IMG/VR virus record: IMGVR_UViG_3300044712_002700 | Coordinates: 1 to 36,103 of that record | DNA from: a virus | Length of the DNA: 36,103 nucleotides | Direction: 5' to 3' (one strand) | Shown here: positions 1 to 8,188 of the stretch, piece after piece | Numbering within the stretch: position 1 is the first letter of the stretch | Layout: each line of letters opens with the position of its first letter | Made by a program: the position numbers and the translations under genes | The notes under the pieces: generated by a model | What the model was told of the DNA's origin: nothing | Database searches by the model: none | The model's input: the letters and a program-made list of their open reading frames with translations, nothing else

Positions 1-375
1 TTATTCCTTTCCCACCTCATTCATCCGGGCCCGGTAGTTCGCCAAGCATTTCGGAGCCAGTGCCTTGATCCCGCAGACGTACGATTTGAACGCGATTATG
101 TCCTGCTGGTTATGACTGTCCTTGAGTTCGTACATCCGGCCAAGGTACGTGTTATGGCTGAAGTATGCAACCCGCTCATTTTCGCCGATAAAGTCAAGCG
201 AGACCCCGAAACCGGTGTCCTCCCCGGCGCGGATTTGGGCCGTGGTGAGATACACATTGGTCGGGACGATAGGGGGTGAATCCACATCAGCGAGAGTGGC
301 CGATGCGGGCGATACCAGGAGCACAAACCCTGCGATGAGGATCAATGCTATTGTGATCTTTGTGATAGAGTTCAC
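1..375 (-). CDS. small secreted protein with N-terminal signal peptide
   Basis: A 124-residue protein of unknown function. Residues 1-27 form a typical Sec signal: a short polar start, a hydrophobic core (IALILIAGFVLLV) and a small-residue cleavage site ending in ASA. The mature part of about 97 residues has two cysteines (C-G-I-K-A-L-A-P-K-C), which could form a disulfide outside the cell. The start is GTG at 375, chosen because AAGGTG lies 7 nt upstream. It follows the HTH gene by 14 bp and probably shares its promoter. Position at the provirus edge, outside the virion operon, suggests a cargo gene expressed in the lysogen, but this is inference. The stop codon is the first base of the window, so the gene is complete. 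Confidence 0.75.
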   Translation of the reverse strand: MNSITKITIALILIAGFVLLVSPASATLADVDSPPIVPTNVYLTTAQIRAGEDTGFGVSLDFIGENERVAYFSHNTYLGRMYELKDSHNQQDIIAFKSYVCGIKALAPKCLANYRARMNEVGKE

Positions 376-389
376 GTCAACACCTTCGA

Positions 390-569
390 TTAGGGTGTCG
401 ATTCGCCAAGGTACTCCTTCAACGAAGTCTCGCTGAAACGGAGTTCCCGCCCGACTTTTGTTGCCTTGACCTTTCCAGTTCGGTGAAGTTCAAGGACCGT
501 CCGGGGGGATACCTTCAGGCGTTTCGCCACCTCCTCAACGGTGTAGTATTTGTCGAGCATTTCCTCCAT
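390..569 (-). CDS. excisionase-like helix-turn-helix protein
   Basis: A 59-residue protein of the MerR/excisionase-type HTH family. Residues 8-54 carry the usual pattern: YTVEEVAKRLKVSPRTV forms the helix-turn-helix, then a basic wing (GKVKATKVGRELRF) and a closing helix ending KEYLGE. Such proteins act as recombination directionality factors or small transcription regulators. It lies at the end opposite the integrase, as expected if excision brings the two together in the circle. It has its own TATA box about 23 bp before the ATG, so it can be transcribed apart from the tail operon. A plain repressor role is equally possible. Confidence 0.75.
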   Translation of the reverse strand: MEEMLDKYYTVEEVAKRLKVSPRTVLELHRTGKVKATKVGRELRFSETSLKEYLGESTP

Positions 570-585
570 GGTACTACACCTTGAA

Positions 586-598
586 TTTATTTTATACG
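586..598 (-). promoter_or_regulatory. archaeal TATA-box promoter for the excisionase-like gene
   Basis: On the minus strand the sequence CGTATAAAATAAATTC runs from 598 to 583. Its TATA core is centred about 23 bp before the ATG at 569, so transcription would start at or next to the start codon (a leaderless or near-leaderless mRNA). A second AT-rich stretch (GTATATATAC) lies further upstream near 606-615. GGTGTAGTA occurs twice, just before the start codon and again in the first codons on the opposite strand, and could be an operator. This is pattern recognition only. Confidence 0.55.
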
Positions 599-647
599 TT
601 TTCTGTATATATACGTATGTATGAGTAACTATGCGGATGTTTACGGA

Positions 648-660
648 GGTTAAAAAAGAG
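648..660 (-). terminator. T-run terminator of the late (virion) operon
   Basis: Directly after the stop codon of the fibre-assembly gene at 666 the minus strand reads CCCCTCTTTTTTAACC. A run of six T preceded by a C/T tract is the usual archaeal termination signal, which needs no hairpin. It would end the long virion transcript before the independently promoted HTH gene. Confidence 0.45.
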
Positions 661-665
661 GGGGA

Positions 666-1184
666 TTATCCCGGCGCCGTGGGCCATACCACGTCTTCGC
701 TGCGGGTATAGGTTGCAGGGATATCGCGGAGTGCCTTCCGGTAATTTTTCCACGCTTGTTTTGTACCTGCAGGGGGCTCGGTGTCCTCCAGCATCACGTA
801 GTCCGTCTCCCGGAGGAGCCGAAGCCGCTCTGCCCGGATGGCGATCCATGCAGCCCGCTCGATGTTTGCCGGGACCGCGATAAAAGCCGCGATTGCCGCG
901 TTATTGGCTGCATCGGTGTCCATGATCGCCTCTGCATTATTCTCCCGTATGAGAGCGTCTTCAGCGATCAGGGCTGCCAGTTCCGAGCCGATCCGGTCGT
1001 GCATGGCATGGGCTGCTGCCGGGTCCGTGGGGATCCCTGCGAGCGTGCCCGCGTGGAACTGTTGCCACTCGATTATTTTTGCCGCGATCTCCGTTTCTTT
1101 CGTGGGTATCGGGGTCGGGTATTCCTCCCGCGTAACTTCGGCGTATGCCAGCCGGTATAATTCCTCTTGAGTGTTCACCGTCAT
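666..1184 (-). CDS. tail fibre assembly chaperone-like protein
   Basis: A 172-residue protein. The last 55 residues match the C-terminal pattern of phage tail-fibre assembly chaperones: RLLRETDYVMLEDTEPP, then KQAWKNYRKALRDIP, then VVWPTAPG. The family pattern is RxxLLxxTDW...W..YRqaLRdlP...WPxxP. The N-terminal 115 residues are Ala-rich and helical. In phages these proteins help fold and trimerise the fibre or its tip encoded next door. Here the start overlaps the stop of the glycine-rich fibre gene by 4 bp (ATGA), so that protein is the likely client. Last gene of the virion operon. Confidence 0.75.
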   Translation of the reverse strand: MTVNTQEELYRLAYAEVTREEYPTPIPTKETEIAAKIIEWQQFHAGTLAGIPTDPAAAHAMHDRIGSELAALIAEDALIRENNAEAIMDTDAANNAAIAAFIAVPANIERAAWIAIRAERLRLLRETDYVMLEDTEPPAGTKQAWKNYRKALRDIPATYTRSEDVVWPTAPG

Positions 1185-2101
1185 ACTGCAACTCCGTTGA
1201 TTTTTGCAATGCTGGCGACTGCGATACCGTTCAGTTTTGCAATACCTGATGCCACTACGCCGTTCAGCTTAGCGATGTGGGACCAACCGGTAGATACGGT
1301 ATATTTAATGATTATAATACCCGATCCGCCCCTCCCACCGTCATGGACTGATGAGTTAGTACCAGTACCTCCACCACCCCCACCGAGATCATCCGATCCA
1401 TTAGATCCTCCGGCATCTATTGAGGCGTTACCCCCCCCTCCAGACCCTCCCGTTCCGGCAGAATCGCCACCAGTATAATAACAAGCTCCGCCACCTCCAC
1501 CGGCATAAGTTACCGAAGATCCGGTTATTGAAGAAGCTGCACCGGCACCGCCATTTCCGGGATGTGTGGAATCTGCTGCATTTCCTCCCACAGCACCGGC
1601 ACCTCCTCCCCCGCCGGTTGGATAGGGGCTGTTTACTAACGATCCTGTCCCTCCATCATGCCCTTCTCCAGAGTTACCAGTACCTGCAGGTAACGCTCCA
1701 CCAAATGATCCTCCTCCAGACCCCCCGTTAATATTAGCTGTTCCGGCACCATTTTGACCGGACCCGCCGCCGTTTGAAACGACAAGAGACCCAATAGATG
1801 AGTTGTCACCAACTGCCGGAGTCCCGTTGTTACAAGCTCCACCGGGGCCGCCTTTTCCAACGGTGATTGTATGTGAATCTGATGGAGTTACAGATACAGT
1901 CCCGGTTTTCATCCCTCCGGCACCACCACCACCCAGAGTACCGCCACCCCCTCCGGCTACAACTAAATATTCCAGTGATGTAACTCCGGCAGGAATTGTA
2001 AAAGAATCCGTTCCTGTCGTCGTCTTAGTAGTGCATACCCATTTTACTATAGTATATCCGGGAACGGTTGTTGTATCTTCAGTTTTCGTAAGTCCCGTCA
2101 T
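1181..2101 (-). CDS. glycine-rich tail fibre or adhesin
   Basis: A 306-residue protein dominated by glycine runs (GGGGG, GGSGGG) from about residue 50 to 265. The N-terminal part is a beta-type segment ending SLEYLVVAGGGGG, the usual entry into the phage and archaeal glycine-rich domain. Such domains form polyglycine-II-like sheets in adhesin tips of tailed phages, and receptor binding is the probable role here. The C-terminus carries three 11-residue repeats of the form IAK-L/I-NG-I/V-V/A. The gene lies after two fibre genes and before a fibre-assembly chaperone. No reverse transcriptase or variable repeat is visible, so it is not a diversity-generating cassette. Confidence 0.75.
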   Translation of the reverse strand: MTGLTKTEDTTTVPGYTIVKWVCTTKTTTGTDSFTIPAGVTSLEYLVVAGGGGGTLGGGGAGGMKTGTVSVTPSDSHTITVGKGGPGGACNNGTPAVGDNSSIGSLVVSNGGGSGQNGAGTANINGGSGGGSFGGALPAGTGNSGEGHDGGTGSLVNSPYPTGGGGGAGAVGGNAADSTHPGNGGAGAASSITGSSVTYAGGGGGACYYTGGDSAGTGGSGGGGNASIDAGGSNGSDDLGGGGGGTGTNSSVHDGGRGGSGIIIIKYTVSTGWSHIAKLNGVVASGIAKLNGIAVASIAKINGVAV

Positions 2102-2107
2102 AATAAA

Positions 2108-2791
2108 TCACGCCAGTTCGAGGTACGTTCTATCCGGAGAGAAGAACATGATATCCGGGTTTGCCGATATCGCCTCTCCCACAATCTGAACGATCTTTCC
2201 CGTTCCGCTCGGTGCCGTGTGGGTGATTCCCCCGGAGGTTCCCGAAGGGTATACCGGGCTTCCTGAGGTCAGGGTCCAGGCATCATTGCGAACATAACCA
2301 AACCGCAGGAATTTTCCTGTTGCATCGGCGTTGATGGTTGCCACAGCCATTACACGGGCGGGCATGGTTGATGCGGCATCGGCGTCGGCTTTCCAGAATT
2401 TACCATCACTTTTCCGGTAACAGATATCCCCAAATACCAAGTTTTCCCCGGCGGTTTCGGTTGCTGTGATCCCGGAGCAAGTCAGATCGGTACCAAGTGC
2501 CTTCAGTAATTCGACATTGGCAACCATCACGATATTTCCGCTGTCGTCGATGGTCGGGAGGGATGCCTGTACTGTCGATCCCCCGGTACCATTTGCTCGC
2601 AGGATAGCGTTGTCGGTGCTGCCCGTTGCACCTGCGAGAGCCCCGATATCTCCCGGTGCGATTGCGTCCGCTCCCCCGGTGGCGTGCTGGGCCTTGTGAC
2701 CCTTGATGTACGATACCATGTCATTGTGGTCTTCTGCGGTTTCCGGATCGCTCTTGTCCTTTTCGGATCTTGTTCTATCCCATGCCGTCAT
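2108..2791 (-). CDS. tail fibre or appendage protein
   Basis: A 227-residue structural protein. Near residue 35 it has HATGGADAI, a short motif frequent in phage fibre and appendage proteins. The rest is beta-rich and low in charge, with Gly, Thr and Ala prominent. The ATG at 2791 is preferred over the in-frame GTG at 2800 because AAGGAG lies 8 nt upstream of the ATG. It sits between the baseplate or fibre gene and the glycine-rich protein, so it is probably a distal tail component. The family was not identified. Confidence 0.6.
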   Translation of the reverse strand: MTAWDRTRSEKDKSDPETAEDHNDMVSYIKGHKAQHATGGADAIAPGDIGALAGATGSTDNAILRANGTGGSTVQASLPTIDDSGNIVMVANVELLKALGTDLTCSGITATETAGENLVFGDICYRKSDGKFWKADADAASTMPARVMAVATINADATGKFLRFGYVRNDAWTLTSGSPVYPSGTSGGITHTAPSGTGKIVQIVGEAISANPDIMFFSPDRTYLELA

Positions 2792-2806
2792 CAGGAACAC
2801 TCCTTA

Positions 2807-4285
2807 CTACACCAGATTTTCGGCAGGGGTTGCAGACCCGATCGAGACAGTCGCATTTGCAACTTTGGCAACCCCGCCTGAGGTGTTCCCTGTCGAATAG
2901 AAAACCACGAGAACGTACCGGGGGTTGTCCGAGGCTACTGTTATATCTGCATAGGTCTGAGATACCCAGGTCCCGCTGGTGCCGGGAACCGTGAGACCCA
3001 CGGCGCCTTCAGCGAATGATAGCGAGTAAGGGGTTGCGCCGTCAAATGAAGTGAGCGCGGCGATCCCGGATCCCCCAGTGCCCGCATTTATTGTTAATCC
3101 ATAGGTGTTCCCACCGCTGCCAGCGATGTAGGTATCAATGGTAAGCCGGATCACACTCCCTTTTGCGATGCCAAATGGCAAGGGGTAGGCCGCGAGGTGA
3201 TACTGCGTCACGGCTCCGACGACCGTTCCCGAGGCCGTGTATTCTGTAGCATCGGTTAGGAGAGTTTTGACAGTTCCAGCCGTTGTTGTCTTCAGCCCCG
3301 TGAGAAGGGAGGTAAATGTGAGGGCTGTCGATCCTACAGATATGGCTGTGGTGTTTGTGTTGCGATATACCTCTCCCTTGTTGATTGTTCCCTCAAGGAC
3401 CGGAATTGATGATCCGAGGATCAGGGCTGACGTGTTGTAATCCGTTGCCCTCGCAGGTGCTCCCGATGCCGCCACTATGTAGATCCCGTTCTCTGCACCA
3501 GAGGTTTGCTTACGCAGGAGGATCCTGTCACCCGTTGCCAGAGTGACCCCATCAACCGTCTGGCCGTTTGCAAATGCTGACGCCAGAGTGCCGTTGGCCG
3601 TTGTTGCAACCCTTACATGTTGTTTCCATTCAATTGCAAGGGTCGAACTGAATGTTGCGATTGCCGCATCACGGGCCCCGACCGTATCCAGATCTGTGTT
3701 TGCCTGTGGTGCTCCAGAACCGGTGATTACTCCACCCCCGAGAACGATGCTTTTACCATTCGAAACCAGGTTCCCCGTTGCGGGGTCTATCGTGAAGGGG
3801 CCCAGCGGGCAGGCAACGGGGCCGCACTCTGCTGACAGCCGCTTATCGGTGATCATTCCCTGCGTAATAGCAGTCGTCCCGTGAGCGATCAGTACATCGG
3901 CAAGAACAATGTCGTAGTTCCCGGTGAGGGATGAAGATAATGACGGTGCAACCGGTGATGCTGCCGCTTCGCCCTTGAGCACTACAATTGTCGTGGAGGT
4001 CGTCCCATTCCTCCGGACAAGTACCCTGTCGATACGGTCAAGGGTGGCATGAGCGGCATCGAACGTGAGGGTTTTCACTTCGGGATTCAGGTGCCAGATC
4101 CCCTTTACCCAGCTGCCCCCGGTAGATACCAGCACCGTGAGATCGTGCGGCGCTGGATCTGCCAGTACTTCGAGTTCATCCAAAAATCCAACCTGATACC
4201 CCGTCTTGATGATGCGGTCCATCATCGCTGCATAGACAGCCACATCATAGCTGCCTGGGTCATTTACTCCACTTGATTCGGTCAT
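2807..4285 (-). CDS. baseplate or tail fibre protein
   Basis: A 492-residue protein. Residues 1-150 resemble the attachment domain of many siphovirus baseplate and fibre proteins: an opening helix (DVAVYAAMMDRIIKTGYQ), then beta segments with TGGSWVKGIWHLN, DRIDRVLVRR, TTIVVLKGEAA and a closing ITDKR. The middle (about 220-330) reads like a beta-rich spacer, and the C-terminal 140 residues look like a beta-sandwich receptor-type domain. It follows the Gp37-like gene with a 4-bp overlap, the usual place for a tail-tip protein. Assignment is by pattern and context. Confidence 0.7.
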   Translation of the reverse strand: MTESSGVNDPGSYDVAVYAAMMDRIIKTGYQVGFLDELEVLADPAPHDLTVLVSTGGSWVKGIWHLNPEVKTLTFDAAHATLDRIDRVLVRRNGTTSTTIVVLKGEAAASPVAPSLSSSLTGNYDIVLADVLIAHGTTAITQGMITDKRLSAECGPVACPLGPFTIDPATGNLVSNGKSIVLGGGVITGSGAPQANTDLDTVGARDAAIATFSSTLAIEWKQHVRVATTANGTLASAFANGQTVDGVTLATGDRILLRKQTSGAENGIYIVAASGAPARATDYNTSALILGSSIPVLEGTINKGEVYRNTNTTAISVGSTALTFTSLLTGLKTTTAGTVKTLLTDATEYTASGTVVGAVTQYHLAAYPLPFGIAKGSVIRLTIDTYIAGSGGNTYGLTINAGTGGSGIAALTSFDGATPYSLSFAEGAVGLTVPGTSGTWVSQTYADITVASDNPRYVLVVFYSTGNTSGGVAKVANATVSIGSATPAENLV

Positions 4286-5550
4286 CGTCTAACTCCTGTG
4301 TTTTGTTTTCGATCCATTTTCATGATTGAGACGAGATCCGGAGCGCCGGTTCCCATCCCGAGAGTGATCGTCTTGCCGTTCGCGTCCCAGAGACTCGTTC
4401 CGGATATGACCCGGTCTACAAGATCGACATCCTCGTCCGGGTCCTCCAGCGTGATGGTATCCCCCACACCGAAATCAACCCCGTAAATCTCGCTCAACCC
4501 GTCGGTGTTGAACTCGAAGTCCAGGCTTTTGGTACCGGCTTTTGCAGCCAGCGTCTCGATACCTCGCTGGATGAGCTGTTCCGTGGTGGTGCAGTCCGAG
4601 GCGTCGATGTAGTCCTCGAACCTGTCCCATCCGGCGGGTTCCGTGCCGGCATACACTTTCTGAAGCACGCGAGCGGCTGCGTCCCCAGTGCCAGCGACAT
4701 ACACAAAATTGCGATACCCGAGAATGCTCTCTTTCCAGTCGTATCCGAGGACGTTCCCGAGATCGATATTTAGTTTTACTTCGGCAGAGAGATCCCGCCC
4801 TTCCTTAACACGGAACTCAAAAAGGCGGCGGGCGCCGGGGGCTGCCAGTTCCCCGAGCCACGCGAGATCAAACGACAGGCTTGAGGATTTCGAGAACTCC
4901 CCCAGCGTATCCAGAAGGGTCTGTGCCCGGCCCGGGTATTCGCAGTCGGCAGTTGCCACTCCATTGCTGAGGATATCTTCTGATTCGAGGGAGAGTCCTG
5001 CCATAACCCGGTTGGCGTCTGCTGTTCCGCCCTCACCCTTTGCGGTGATGCAGTTACCATCAACGAAATACCGGGCAGCGGTTGAGTATTTTACTCCGGT
5101 TACTGCATCGTAACCGGATGAGGTAGAGTACCCCCGCATCATTTTCCGCTGTTCCAGAACAGAGAGCACGCCCCGGCCCGTGATGGTCCACTGGTCGCCG
5201 TCTTTCCCTTTGGGTTTCTCGATATCATCGATTCTGCATATACGGGTTTCCAGATCATCGCCAATGAACCCGACATAACCCCCGGTTTTAATTTCGGCGA
5301 TGAGGTTATACAGGCTCAATTTGTAGGCATCGATTTTCAGCTCGAAGGTGTGCGGCTGGTACCAGTTCTCAGTGAACCTGAACGACTCTGCATTTTTGAT
5401 CCGTCCGACCGGGTCCATGTCCTTATCGAAGACGATGATCTCAAGATCCTGAATGGTTTTTGCCGGGGTTAGGTCAACTGATTCCCCAAATATTTTGTAC
5501 CCGAACACCGTATACCCGAGAACTGCCGATTCCCACGGTACTGAGGTCAT
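4282..5550 (-). CDS. Gp37-like siphovirus tail or baseplate hub protein
   Basis: A 422-residue protein resembling the ReqiPepy6 Gp37-like tail family. It has an N-terminal beta domain (IIVFDKDMDPVGRI... FRFTENWYQPHTFELKID), a central region with GRGVLSVLEQRKM, and a C-terminal beta part (FGVGDTITLEDPDEDVDLV) typical of hub proteins that contact the tail tube end. It lies directly after the distal tail gene (5 bp apart) and overlaps the fibre gene by 4 bp. Role: structural, at the tail tip that touches the cell. No protease or hydrolase motif was seen. Confidence 0.75.
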   Translation of the reverse strand: MTSVPWESAVLGYTVFGYKIFGESVDLTPAKTIQDLEIIVFDKDMDPVGRIKNAESFRFTENWYQPHTFELKIDAYKLSLYNLIAEIKTGGYVGFIGDDLETRICRIDDIEKPKGKDGDQWTITGRGVLSVLEQRKMMRGYSTSSGYDAVTGVKYSTAARYFVDGNCITAKGEGGTADANRVMAGLSLESEDILSNGVATADCEYPGRAQTLLDTLGEFSKSSSLSFDLAWLGELAAPGARRLFEFRVKEGRDLSAEVKLNIDLGNVLGYDWKESILGYRNFVYVAGTGDAAARVLQKVYAGTEPAGWDRFEDYIDASDCTTTEQLIQRGIETLAAKAGTKSLDFEFNTDGLSEIYGVDFGVGDTITLEDPDEDVDLVDRVISGTSLWDANGKTITLGMGTGAPDLVSIMKMDRKQNTGVRR

Positions 5551-5555
5551 GGGGA

Positions 5556-6461
5556 TCAGACCCCCACATACAGTTCAGACAGCAAAACCGAGGCGAGAGA
5601 ACCCGACGACGAGGACGAGGGTAAGAGCGTTACGGTGTTTGAACCCCGCATCATCTGCCAGAATTTGCTGCCCGTGATGTACTTGTGAGCGTTCAGATCT
5701 CCTCCGGCTGCCGGATAGTACCGGGCGGTCATGATATCCGGGTGAGTGTTGATTATGAGCCGGTCATTTGCTGCAAGTGTGATGATTGCCGTAAAAGTAT
5801 CTGTGATTTCCGCCCCGGCTTTTGTATAGGTGCGGGAGATCGAGGGGTTGACCATGGGGCCGGTGAAGGTAATAATAACCGGGACCTCGACCGACCCGTC
5901 ATTCGTCATGTTTTTGGTTTTGTTTTTCGACGAGAGGGTGAACGGCCATGTCCCGGTACCCGATGGGAACGGGAAGAAATTTGCCGGGTTTGGATCGAAG
6001 TATTCAATCTTTGGTACTCCAGCGTGCCAGAACGGATCCTCATCCGCAACAAGCTTGATCGTGGCGTCCCATGATGTTGAGGTCTTTTCCGTTTCTGATA
6101 ATGCAGGGTTGCCCTCTACTCCGATACAATTGAGGTATACAACACTCCCGTTTTCCCGGGTGAACTGCAGGACGCCCGGGCCGTCGAGCGGGTTGAGCGC
6201 AGATGCCAGCGCCTCGCTTTTGGTCTGGAGATCGTCAAGGTCCGTTCCTTGAATTCTGATATCAAAACTCACCAGCCGTTCCTTCAGGGCAGTGTACTTC
6301 CTGACCCTCCCGTGGCGTGCCGGTGCCTTCTCCGCGTAGGTATGTTCCGCCGGAATCGCGGCAAACCCACTAGACCTCAGGAGCAGCCGGTAATCAGTGG
6401 CAGCCGATGAGAAGACGATCGGCGTGCCGTTGTTGGGGGGATTCCAGGTGAGTACGATCAC
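5556..6461 (-). CDS. distal tail (Dit-like) protein
   Basis: A 301-residue protein. The N-terminal 110 residues fit the tail-tube-like half of siphovirus distal tail proteins: a basic stretch, then VSFDIRIQGTDLDDLQTKSE, then PLDGPGVLQF with a polar strand after it. This is followed by a conserved region with WDATIKLVADEDPFWH. The C-terminal half is a beta sandwich (galectin-like in the family) ending with LPSSSSSGSLASVLLSELYVGV. It starts in the 4-bp overlap with the tape measure gene, the standard order tape measure, Dit, hub. Such proteins form the ring joining tube and tip. Confidence 0.75.
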   Translation of the reverse strand: MIVLTWNPPNNGTPIVFSSAATDYRLLLRSSGFAAIPAEHTYAEKAPARHGRVRKYTALKERLVSFDIRIQGTDLDDLQTKSEALASALNPLDGPGVLQFTRENGSVVYLNCIGVEGNPALSETEKTSTSWDATIKLVADEDPFWHAGVPKIEYFDPNPANFFPFPSGTGTWPFTLSSKNKTKNMTNDGSVEVPVIITFTGPMVNPSISRTYTKAGAEITDTFTAIITLAANDRLIINTHPDIMTARYYPAAGGDLNAHKYITGSKFWQMMRGSNTVTLLPSSSSSGSLASVLLSELYVGV

Positions 6462-8188
6462 GGCAATCCTCCCCCGAGTGCTGCAAGTTTCCCGAGCGCC
6501 TTATTCGTCCCTTCGGCATTATCCTTAACACCGTAATTCGTCTGGTAGAGGGCGATGCTGACTGTTTTTGTGGTTCCCTCGCCAGACTTTTCCTTTTCTT
6601 TTTTGGAGGCGTTGGTTTCAATGCCCGAGAAATCCGAAGCAGCAAAGGAAAGGTTCTGCGACGCCAGCGAGGCTCTCCGTGCCGACTGCATGAATACCGG
6701 GTTGCTTTCCGGGGTCCAGTCCGGGCCCTTGTCGGTCCATGTGACAATCCCGATATTATGGATGGTGGGGAACGCTGCCGCAAAATCAACGTATTTTTTC
6801 CAGTTCTGCGCCATGTCGGTAAGGGCGACCCGCATCATCTCGGTAAGTGCGGTCCAGTGCGTGAGCGAGTAATCCTCCTGCTTGATGTACTCCGCCTGCG
6901 TCCCTTTGGTGAGATCCTGGAGGGCTGCGAGCTGCTTGTCGTATTCGGTTGTTATGGTCTTGGTATCGCCCTTGGCTTTGTCGGGGGGGGCGGATCCTTT
7001 CCCAGAGCCCTTCACAGCCCCGAGGGTTCCTTTCGTTGGGGTTGCTGCTGCTCCGGTATCTGAACCCCATGCGTTGAGGGCAGACTGGTAATCTACACCG
7101 GCCTCCATCTGCTGCTGCATGAACAGCTGCATTGCGGATCCCGCATCCCCCACGACTGAAGAGTCGGCCCACGCTGCTCCGATCGATTTCTTGGCAGATT
7201 GGGAAGCCTCCCCCACTTTGTTGTAGGTTGCGATGAGATCTGTAAGATCGTTTTTGTATCCCGCGAGAGCTGCAGAGGCTGTGTCGAATGCCTCGATATC
7301 CCCTTTCTTGAACGCCTCAGCCTTGTCCTTCTCGGCCTTTGCAATGCGATCGTTGGCAATGGCAAGAGAGAGCCCTTCTTTGGAGAGCCCGGCGTACTTG
7401 TCGGTCATCTCCTGAACATATTTGGGATCAGAGAGCGGGCCTGAGTACTTGTCTATGCCCCCTCCACCAGTTTCTACAGAACTTCTCCCGAGTGCGGAGG
7501 CAAAAACCCCGAGAGGGCCGAAGGCAGCGGATAGTGAGGACGTTTCCTTGTATGCCGCAAGTGCCTTCCCTGAGTATATCGTGAGGGAGTCCCCGAGCTT
7601 ATCCCATGTGACCTTCGCTTCGGCAAGGTCCCGCAGCTCCTGCTTTGAGTATATGGGATGGGCCTCGATCTCCTTCTGGTTGGCGATGTAGGTCTCCATC
7701 AAGGGAAGGATCTCTTTGTATCCCCGGCCGTACAGGTCCATGGCGATGGCATTACGGCGGGTCACGTCGTCCATCTTGGTGAGAGCCTTGGCAGTCTCGA
7801 TGAACACAACGTCCGGGGTTTTCCCGGTGGGATCGACACTGAGGGCTTGGAACGCCTTTGCTTGTGCACTGGTGGCATCGGTGGCGGCATCCATTGAGAG
7901 CGTGAGCCGGCTCAATGCGGAGTCAACACCCTCGGCACTGTCTCCGGCTAACAGGGCGGCATAATGGAGCTGCTGGAGCTTATCGGTTGATACACCGGTC
8001 TGATATGATACATCCTGCAACCGGTTCGCCATACCTCCGTACTTCTGAATGGCGGCTTCGAATTTCCCGAAGATCTCAAGAGACTGGTTAATGGCAAGCG
8101 AGACCGTGGCGACCTGTCCTACAATGCTTGAGGTGTCGATGCCGAGCTTTACGAATAGACCGGGTCCGACTTGTCTTTCTTCAGCCAT
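6458..8188 (-). CDS. tail tape measure protein
   Basis: A 576-residue, mostly helical, Ala/Lys/Glu-rich protein with the tape-measure signature. The N-terminal region (VKLGIDTSSIVGQVATVSLA, then SYQTGVSTDKLQQLHYAALL and SALSRLTLSMDAA) is the conserved part of the family; long coiled segments follow near residues 250-340 and 400-460. It sets tail length and fills the tube before DNA ejection. By the usual 0.15 nm per residue, 576 residues predict a tail near 86 nm. It starts inside the stop of the G-T chaperone gene (8 bp shared), the order expected for siphoviruses. Confidence 0.85.
   Translation of the reverse strand: MAEERQVGPGLFVKLGIDTSSIVGQVATVSLAINQSLEIFGKFEAAIQKYGGMANRLQDVSYQTGVSTDKLQQLHYAALLAGDSAEGVDSALSRLTLSMDAATDATSAQAKAFQALSVDPTGKTPDVVFIETAKALTKMDDVTRRNAIAMDLYGRGYKEILPLMETYIANQKEIEAHPIYSKQELRDLAEAKVTWDKLGDSLTIYSGKALAAYKETSSLSAAFGPLGVFASALGRSSVETGGGGIDKYSGPLSDPKYVQEMTDKYAGLSKEGLSLAIANDRIAKAEKDKAEAFKKGDIEAFDTASAALAGYKNDLTDLIATYNKVGEASQSAKKSIGAAWADSSVVGDAGSAMQLFMQQQMEAGVDYQSALNAWGSDTGAAATPTKGTLGAVKGSGKGSAPPDKAKGDTKTITTEYDKQLAALQDLTKGTQAEYIKQEDYSLTHWTALTEMMRVALTDMAQNWKKYVDFAAAFPTIHNIGIVTWTDKGPDWTPESNPVFMQSARRASLASQNLSFAASDFSGIETNASKKEKEKSGEGTTKTVSIALYQTNYGVKDNAEGTNKALGKLAALGGGLP

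Noticed and set aside
592-849. Minus-strand ORF of 85 codons across the late terminator
   Set aside because: It lies in another frame of the fibre-assembly gene and continues through the T-run and the promoter of the HTH gene; composition is Arg/Pro-rich shadow type.
1181-2101. Diversity-generating retroelement target
   Set aside because: The glycine-rich protein is of a kind that could be a target, but no reverse transcriptase, template repeat or variable repeat was seen.
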